A DNA stretch of 64,000 bases from Struthio camelus (Eukaryota; Chordata; Aves; Struthioniformes; Struthionidae). Each line of letters opens with the position of its first letter. The first letter of the stretch is position 1. The position numbers were made by a program, and so were the translations under genes. This document shows positions 57,325-64,000 of this stretch, one piece after another. Where the stretch lies: positions 124,001-188,000 of the forward strand of contig NC_090968.1 in the NCBI RefSeq assembly GCF_040807025.1, given 5' to 3'. The notes under the pieces were generated by a model. It was not told the DNA's origin. It did no database searches and worked only from the letters and a program-made list of their open reading frames with translations.

Positions 57325-57762
57325 TGGGGATGGGAGCTCTCACAGCTCCAGGCCTTTCTGCCCCTGTCGCGCTACAACACTGGCTGAAAGCACCACTCCG
57401 TTTCCCCCGGAGGGTGGCAAACAGCTCCCGCGCCCAGCTCAGGTTTCGGGGGCCAGTTCCCTTCCAGCGACTCCCACAGGGGAGCCCAGCAGAGCGGGGC
57501 CCAGCGGCAGCAGCCTTTCCTGGCGGAGGCTCCGCTGGAGGACAACTCCCACTGCCCCGGGGCCGGCCTCACGCTGCTGGGGCGAGGGCAGGAGCCGGAG
57601 CCGCCCGCGAGGCCGCGTGTGGAGAGAGCAGAGAGCTCGGAGCTGTGACGTGCGGGTCTGCGGGGGACCGGCCTCGGGCGGCGGTGGGGAGGGCAGTGGC
57701 ACCTGGCGCTGCAGGGCCCCGGGCCTGGGCTGCTGAAGAGAAGGAAGGGGAGGCCCAGGTAA
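57325..57762. promoter_or_regulatory. CpG-rich island (unit 3)
   Basis: Same island as at 18423, CRE-like site retained. Confidence 0.45.
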
Positions 57763-57812
57763 TGAGAAGCTCCTGTGTGTCTTCGGCCTTGCGGCTGAGG
57801 AAGTAAAAGGGG

Positions 57813-58118
57813 GTGATTGTGGTGGTGCTGATGAGGGGCCTGGAGGACATCCCCTGTCTGGAGATGGTCAGCAAGAGCATGCTGGTGCTGGCCAAAGTGG
57901 TGCATGAGCTGAAGGGCAAGGACCTGGGCTCCGCTTTCAGGGACACTGCCAAGTGCAAAGACCATGGCGGGGCACGGTGGCCCTCACGAGTCCACAACGT
58001 CTGCTCGATTCACACGCCGTCTCCAGGCTCGGACGCCTTTGCCTGCTCAACACCCTGGGACAAGACAACCCCGGGCCTTGGAAAGTACACCGAGTACACC
58101 AAAGGAAGGAAACCCTGA
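57813..58118 (+). CDS. Unassigned coding-like stretch (unit 3)
   Basis: Identical frame to the one at 18911; no family recognised. Confidence 0.3.
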   Translation: MIVVVLMRGLEDIPCLEMVSKSMLVLAKVVHELKGKDLGSAFRDTAKCKDHGGARWPSRVHNVCSIHTPSPGSDAFACSTPWDKTTPGLGKYTEYTKGRKP

Positions 58119-58332
58119 ACCCCCTCCCCCCCCCAACAACCACCTCAAATCACCCCCTGCCCACAAAGGCCACCATGTGAAAAGACTCTGGGGCTCCAAG
58201 GGCCTCTCTCTGCGTGCGCACAAAGCACACTCGACCACACCAAAGTGGTCTCCGAGGACGTCTTATTCAGCGGGCACCCAGCAGGCTCCACGAGGCCGAG
58301 ACCTACGGAGACGCGGGGCTGGGCGACGGCTG

Positions 58333-60775
58333 TCAGGAAGGCAGCAGCCCCTCACTCCACAGGCTCAGGGTCTCTCCCAGCACGTACACCAGGTGAGCAT
58401 AGCTCTGCTCGGGTAGCAGCCACAGCAGCAGCCGGTAGAGGAACTTCTGGTCATACTGGGAAGCGTAGAGCACCACGGCGCCCAGCACGAAGCCGACGAC
58501 CAGCTCCAGGCAGATGAAGAGCGTGCAGAGTCTCCTGGGGCACAGCGCAGGCATGGGAGAGGGCGCAGGGCAGGTGCATCCCAACCCTCTCCTGCCCTGC
58601 ACCCACCGCTGGGCCACGCGGGCCCCTTCAGCCAGCCCCACCGTCTGCGCCCCCACCCCCCAACACGCACTGCTCGTCGCTCCCTGGTGGAGGGTTGCAG
58701 AAGAGCCGCCAGGAGCCCAGAAAGAAGAAAGCTTGGCGCAAGGAATGCGCTGCCAGGGCGTGATTCCCAGCTGCAAAGCCCACAGCCAGTGAGCAGGACC
58801 CGCCAGGCCGCAGCCCGCTCGCTGCACAGCAGCCCACACGTGAGCCGCAGGGCATCAGGGACCCCAGGGGCAACTCACTGCAGCCACGTAGCCATGCCGC
58901 ATCTCTTTGCCAGCTCCTGCCTCTCCTGCAGGCCAACACAGAGCGGGGACACTTGTGGGACCCACACGGGGCTGCATGGCGCCCCTCTCCCCAGCAAGAC
59001 CCTGCCAGCTCCTGCAGGCTTTGGCGCTGCCTCTCCCCCTTACCAGCTTTGCTTCCAGCAGCTCCGGCAGCACAGACCCCTCCACCTCGGGCTCCTGCTC
59101 CATCTGCTGCTTGCTGCAGGCAACAGAGCTTGCTTGGGCGAGCGCTGACCTCCATGGCCGCTGGGGCTGCCCGTCGCAACATACTGCTGCCCCACAGCAG
59201 CCATCGGGGTCTCCTGTCCCGCCACATGCTGCACAGAGCCCCTGCATCCCCTCCCCGAGGCCGGCACTGGCGTCCTCTGGCCCTCCAGCTGCAGCACAGA
59301 GCTGCTGCATGCGCCTGTGGGGAGAGGTGTCCCCGGTGCCCACTCACTAGGCATTTTCCAGCTCCAGCTCCTCCACTTCCTCTCGAAGTGGCCTCAGTTC
59401 AGCCCGCAGCACCTGGCAGACAGAAGGGGCCCGGTCCACGTGCCTGCTGCAGCCTCCTCCAAAGCCCCCGGCCAGTGGGCGCCCACCACCCTCTGCCCTC
59501 GCCCCTTTGGCACTACCTTTGCCCGCTTCTCCTGCTCACGCAGCTGCTGCTTCAGCTGGGCCGAGCGCTGCTGCTCCTGCAACTCACAGGGCACACAATG
59601 CAATGCCACCAGTGGAGCTGGCAGCTGGGCAGCCCCCTCCGCCTCCAGCCCCAGGGCTCGGCCCCCTCGCAACTGCCCCGCCCCAGGGCCCCGGGAGGGC
59701 TGGCCACAGACAAGGCCAGCCAAAGGGGAGTCACGGCCCCTGGGGCTAGTGCCCTCCCCAGGCCCACTGCTGGCCAAGGCTGAGGGGTGCACCGATGCCA
59801 GCACTGGCACCCCACCAGCACTGGCACCCCACTGCTGCCAGCGCAGCTCTCCCTCTCCCCTGTACCTCGTCGAGCTCCTGCAGCCTCATGCGCCTCTCCT
59901 CCTTGGCTGCCTGCAAGCGCTCCTGCGGCAGAGGAGAGGAAGAGGAGCACTCAGCAGGGCACGGGCTCTCTCCTGTGAGATCTGCTCCTGGCAGCGGGTC
60001 CCAGGCCCTCCGCCCTCCCGGCTGCCCTCGGCCCCCAGCTCCCACTCTGCCACTGTCCCTCGCACGCGCCTCCCCTCTGTACCCAGCTCTGCAGGCACCA
60101 GTGGGCAGCCAGAGGCTCCTGGCTCCGCTCACCTCCAGCTGGGGCAGCAGCTCCTCCATCACCTGCAGCTCCTGCTGGCTGCTGCAGCACCGCTGCCTGA
60201 GGGCACAGTTCTCCCGCGCCAGCTCCTGGGCAGCAGCCTGCAGCTCCTGCTTCTCCTCCTGCTGCATGGGGAAGGGGGCAGAGCAGGGCTTCAGAGCCAA
60301 GCAGAGGGGGCACAGAGCAGGCCTTCAGCGGGGGCACCACCAGCCCCGCGCACCAAGGCCACTCCACGCCTACCAGGCACCGCAGCAGCTCCTTGCAATG
60401 GCCCCTCTCCTCCTTGCTTTCATTCAGCTGCTCCAGCAGCCTGCTGTGCTCGGCCAGCAGCCCTTCCAGCTCCTCCGCCCCTCTCCTGCGCCTCTGCTGC
60501 CTGCAGCAACGGGGTGCCATCACACCACACGCACCGGCACAGGCCCTCCCACCTGCCTGCCCTTCCTCCGCCAACCTCCGCACACCTCCCCAGCCTCCTG
60601 CATTCCCGCGCCCAGCCACGTCGTGATCACCCCACCTGGCCACCTGCTTGGTCAGGCGGGCGTTTGTGCCCTGCAGCGCCTCATAGTCCTTCTCCAGCGC
60701 CTCCAGGAGATTCAGCAGCTCCTGCTTCTGCGCCTGTACCCGCTGCAGGGCCAGCTTCACATCCGCCACCTCCAT
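58333..60775 (-). CDS. TMCO5-like coiled-coil/single-pass membrane protein, copy D (complete, 298 aa)
   Basis: Exons: 60775-60636, 60500-60374, 60261-60133, 59922-59866, 59576-59517, 59412-59348, 59113-59044, 58925-58879 and 58534-58333. I see no coding difference from copy C in the exons. Base changes are limited to the upstream region (for example near 61016, 61198 and 61502). Copies C and D share intron variants near 60102 and 60624 that copies A and B lack, so C and D are the closest pair here, whereas other parts of the unit group differently. Confidence 0.7.
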
Positions 60776-61125
60776 GGCTTGGGCTGTGCGCTGGGAGGCA
60801 GCACGGTGTGAGGGGGCTACAGCCCGTGTGCTCGGGCACACAGGGACGCTCACGTGGTCACTACCCTTCCCGGCATATACACACATAAACACTCGTGCAC
60901 ACTTACAGACCCATATTGCGTGTGCTCCAAACGATGTCCTCGTGCACAGCTGGAAGCAGCCACCCTGCTCCCCCACAGTCCACGTGTGCCAGGCACACAT
61001 GTACAGCCCTGGCCCATGGGCAGGCACACTCGGGCTGTGGCGCTGGCAGTTCCCCGAGTCCCACCGCCCCCACCGCCCGGCCCGACCCGGTCCAGCCCGT
61101 GCTGGACGTCCCCCACGCAGCTCAC

Positions 61126-61413
61126 CTCCACTCTGCAAGCACGCCCCGTGGGAGCCCAGCCGCCTCTGCCAGGCAGGGCACGAGGAGGCACAGGCAGTGG
61201 TGCCTCTGGCGAGCGGTACCAAGGTCTGCTGCCAGCCCCAGAGCACGAGCCCAGCACCAGCCCCAAAAGCCTTGCTCGACCCCCCGCGCCTCACACCCGA
61301 GCTTGGCACGAGTCTGACCACCAGGCAGCTGGGCGAGACTCTGCAGCCGCCCGAGGCAATGCAGCAGCGCTGCGCTGTCACAAGAGGTTGGGGCCGTCAC
61401 AAAGGGCCGTCAC
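61126..61413 (-). promoter_or_regulatory. Putative promoter and 5' non-coding exon of TMCO5-like gene, copy D
   Basis: Same layout, with the motif triplet between 61377 and 61413. One base change (near 61198) falls inside the proposed non-coding exon but not in the motifs. Confidence 0.35.
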
Positions 61414-62803
61414 AAAGGGCCCCCGAGAGCGCTGGCCAGGGGTGGCCAGTGCCCCCCGGCAGGCACCCGCCTCTTGTGCTCCCCCAGCCTCCTCCCCGGG
61501 CATGGAGGCCTAAAGCCCAGGGCTGGAGATGGGAGGAGAAAGCCCTGGGGAAGCCCTTCATCCCCACAGCCTCTGCTGCAAGATGCCAGCTGGCCTGGCC
61601 CAAAAGGGCTCTGCGCTAGAGCCCAACCACTGGGGACCCTGTGGCAGCAGGGGCAGACAGGCAGACGCCTTTCCCAATGCATGGCAGACTCATTTCCCGC
61701 CATGGGGATGGTGGCCTTGCTTGGCCCACAGCTCCCAAGCCGTTCCTCTGAAACAGAGGCCAGCCTCCAGTCCCCTTTGCACGGAGAGCAAGCCAGCTTT
61801 CTGTGCAACAGTTGTGGCCAGTCACTCCCTGTGTCCTCTGAGCCGGCCTGCCTTGTTGGGGTCTAGCGGTCAGTGGCACAGGGCGCCGGCAGGAGCCAGC
61901 AGGGCAGCAGGGACAGGCGTCGCACCTGGAGCCCACACGTTGCCCAGAGCACAGCCCGGTAGGGGCATGCTTAGACTCATGTCATGGCTCTTCACTAATG
62001 GGCGGGTATCAGATCTACCGGCAGAATGATGAACACTAACAGAAGCGCAGATCTACTAGCAGAATTGCTAACAAGGCCATCTCAAATACAAGGAGATCCC
62101 ATAGGGGCCCCTGCACTGTGTGCTTCCCAGGGAGATAGCTTGGAGTGGGCCATAGCTGATGCATCGCATGGCGGGTATGCTGCCTATCTCTCACATCTTG
62201 CATGCAGATCAGAGACACTGCAGGTTCAGTTCTCGGACGTGCTCCCCAACCAACAGCATACCGAGAAAGAGCACGCCAACACCCACTCCCCCTATCAGCT
62301 AGCTGAGAGAGAGGAGCTTCCCGCTGATGCCAGCTACCCACAGCTATTGTCTCGCGGGAAGCTCAGGGGCTGTGCTCCAGCGGGCAGACCCCTCACGCGC
62401 TATAATCACCCTTTTCGCAGTGTTGTCCTGGAGCGATCAGTCCAGCCTTGCTGATCCGCTGCGCTTTGGGCCTGGGAATCTGCGGGGGACAGATCACTAA
62501 GCCTCAGGGAGACAAGCTGTGCCTGTGCTGTTTGGCAGCCACCCTTAGTTTTCATGCTTAACGCCCGAGCTCTCCTTCCTCCTAGCCGTAAGCTTATTGA
62601 AGCCAGCCTGGACACCAGTTTGTCCACAGCACAGGCTCAGGTGACAGGTATTTTTTTGCAGTAAGCGGTCATTCCTGCGAGAGCCTACTGTGACTGACCA
62701 ACAACGCCTACAATGGGAGAAGGCTCAGAGGGCAAGGTGCCCCATGAATCTCAAGGACAGTGTAGGATGCAGCTCACTAACCGCAGCTGTTGCACACAGA
62801 CCT
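61414..62803. other. Gene-free spacer; right part possibly LTR-like (unit 4)
   Basis: Copy of the unit 1 spacer. Single-base variants here match unit 1 at three sites where units 2 and 3 differ. Confidence 0.35.
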
Positions 62804-63008
62804 GACCAGCGTTGTGACGCTGAGCGTGTCTGAGACTGGAAATGGCAACCACATTGGTATTGTGATTGGTATTGTGCTTGAACTGTCTAGCTAGATGTTG
62901 TTCACACTTGTACTGTGATACACTTGAATTGTGCTCTCAGGGCATTGCTGAATCATTGTGCTAAATCAACACCCCCTGTAACATCAGATTCCCTCAAAAG
63001 AAACTTTT
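62804..63008 (+). repeat. Unclassified dispersed repeat, copy A (unit 4)
   Basis: Unit 4 counterpart, with the same 7-bp deletion even though nearby bases match unit 1. Confidence 0.6.
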
Positions 63009-63010
63009 GA

Positions 63011-63214
63011 GGCCTGTGAGGGTGACGGAGCACTGGCAGAGGTTGCCCGGAGAGCTTGTGGAGTCTCCTTCGCTGGAGATTTTCAAAACCGGCCTGGACG
63101 CGGTCCTGGGCAACATGCTCTAGAGGACCCGGCTTGAGCAGGGGGGTTGGACTAGATGATCTCCAGAGGTCCCTTCCAGGCTTGGCCATTGCGTGCTTCT
63201 GTGTGATTCTGTGA
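63011..63214 (+). mobile_element. CR1-type LINE 3' tail (unit 4)
   Basis: Same insertion as at 3737, carried by the unit duplication. Confidence 0.9.
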
Positions 63215-64000
63215 ACCTGACAGCCACTGCAGGCAAGGCTGACACTGATTATCACACGGCCAGCTGATGCTCTGGCAGGGTTTGGGTCTCATAGTTGCTC
63301 TATCAGAGCAAGCAGGCGCTTGCACGCGTCTTGGCCCACCGCTGTCCCTTCAGAAGTTCAAAGGTGTTGGTGTGTGCAGGGCGGATTCCCCTCCTCCCTC
63401 CCTCCCTCCCTCCACCTCCACTGATTACAGTGGGAGCTTAGACAAGGAGCTGGCATGCAGACAGCCATTTTGTGCTCACCAAAACTGGGGACAGGGGAAT
63501 CCCCCCTCCTGAGAGTGTGTGGAGTGCACGGGATGGAACGGAATCCCGCTTCATGCCAGGGCCTTCTCAATGTATTGTTTACCTCCTCTAAATCAGTCCC
63601 TGAAGCATGAGGAAAGTAACTCCCTTCTTGGCCCTGTCTAGGAGTCCTGTCTTCTCATGAGATGGGAATAGGGCCTTCTAGCGGGACATTTCCGGCTGTA
63701 AGGGTGAGAGCAGCAAAGCAACAACCGTGTGCTTGCAAGGAGGAATAAGCGAGCGAGAAGTCTGTTTCTCTGTGTGTCAGCTAAGGGCAGGCTGGTGTGT
63801 CCTGGGGGCAGCAGGAGCTGCCTGAGGAGCCGCAGGGCAGGGACTCTGGTGCTGTCCTGGAGGGAGGCGCTGGCACGAGGGAGCTGCAGGCCGTCTGGGG
63901 GCAGGGAATCTCCTTGACACAAGAACAAGGGGCACAGAGTGTCACTGTCCTCTGCTTCCTTGTGCCACTGGGGCCAGGGACAGTTTGGAAGCTGATGAGG
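63215..64000. other. Right end of window: CCCT tract and 905-bp deletion junction (unit 4)
   Basis: Contains the CCCT microsatellite (63388-63413) and the junction where the 905-bp segment is absent (63708/63709). No gene seen before the window ends. Confidence 0.6.

Larger units (their letters stand above)
39826..59281. repeat. Tandem array unit 3 (19,456 bp)
   Basis: Third unit, one base longer than unit 2 because of a homopolymer C-run change near 58131. It shares the 905-bp absence (junction 44252/44253) and the 7-bp absence with units 2 and 4. In the TMCO5-like 5' exon region it shares base changes with unit 4 (near 40646, 40661 and 41168) that units 1 and 2 do not have. Confidence 0.97.
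59282..64000. repeat. Tandem array unit 4 (partial, cut by window end)
   Basis: Only the first 4.7 kb is visible. It carries the 5' exons of a TMCO5-like gene, the spacer, dispersed repeat A and the first CR1 tail, then ends soon after the 905-bp-deletion junction (63708/63709). In the 62000-63900 stretch several single bases match unit 1 rather than units 2 and 3, while both deletions match units 2 and 3. Confidence 0.95.

Noticed and set aside
1-64000. Whole array as an assembly duplication artefact
   Set aside because: Units differ by a 905-bp segment, several indels and many single bases with conflicting groupings, and they sit head-to-tail at a constant period. This favours a real array, though read depth should still be checked.

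Overview
This window reads as vertebrate nuclear DNA, most likely from a bird. The genes are split by introns with GT/AG splice sites, and there are GC-rich, CpG-rich stretches. Two short CR1-type LINE tails end in the typical sauropsid ATTCTGTGA-like tail. There are no bacterial operons, ribosome binding sites, rRNAs, tRNAs or CRISPR arrays.

The whole window is one head-to-tail tandem array of a roughly 19.46-kb unit: unit 1 at 1-20370, unit 2 at 20371-39825, unit 3 at 39826-59281, and the start of unit 4 at 59282-64000. Unit borders are arbitrary because the array has no visible start or end here. Copies are nearly identical, with scattered base changes, a 7-bp indel, a 9-bp indel, microsatellite length changes, and one 905-bp segment (4435-5339) found only in unit 1.

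Each unit carries two protein genes I can support. (1) On the minus strand there is a nine-exon gene for a predicted 298-residue coiled-coil protein with one membrane segment near its C-terminus. All splice phases agree, and I tentatively call it TMCO5-like. Full copies lie at 19431-21864, 38877-41319 and 58333-60775, and the window opens inside a fourth. (2) On the plus strand there is a large exon encoding a short TOPORS-like protein. It has an intact C3HC4 RING, the conserved TOPORS middle domain and SUMO-interaction-like motifs, but it lacks the long RS-rich C-terminal half of full-length TOPORS. Copies lie at 8585-10264, 28043-29722 and 47498-49177.

The rest of each unit, in order from the minus-strand promoter, is: a GC-rich spacer, a possible LTR-like stretch, an unclassified dispersed repeat (A), a CR1 tail, a CCCT-rich tract, a GC-rich stretch ending in a 168-codon open frame, a second CR1 tail, the TOPORS-like gene, a spacer with a pair of duplicated mini-exon-like segments on the minus strand, a TAG/TTA-rich repetitive tract, about 4.4 kb of unassigned sequence, a diverged second copy of the dispersed repeat (B), a CpG-rich island, and an unassigned coding-like stretch. 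The two genes are 7 kb or more apart, so they are joined by co-amplification rather than by a shared promoter. The most notable biology is an ampliconic array of a RING/SUMO-type E3 ligase paralogue paired with a coiled-coil membrane protein gene. If the TMCO5 link is right, germline (testis) expression would be a reasonable guess, but nothing in the sequence proves it.
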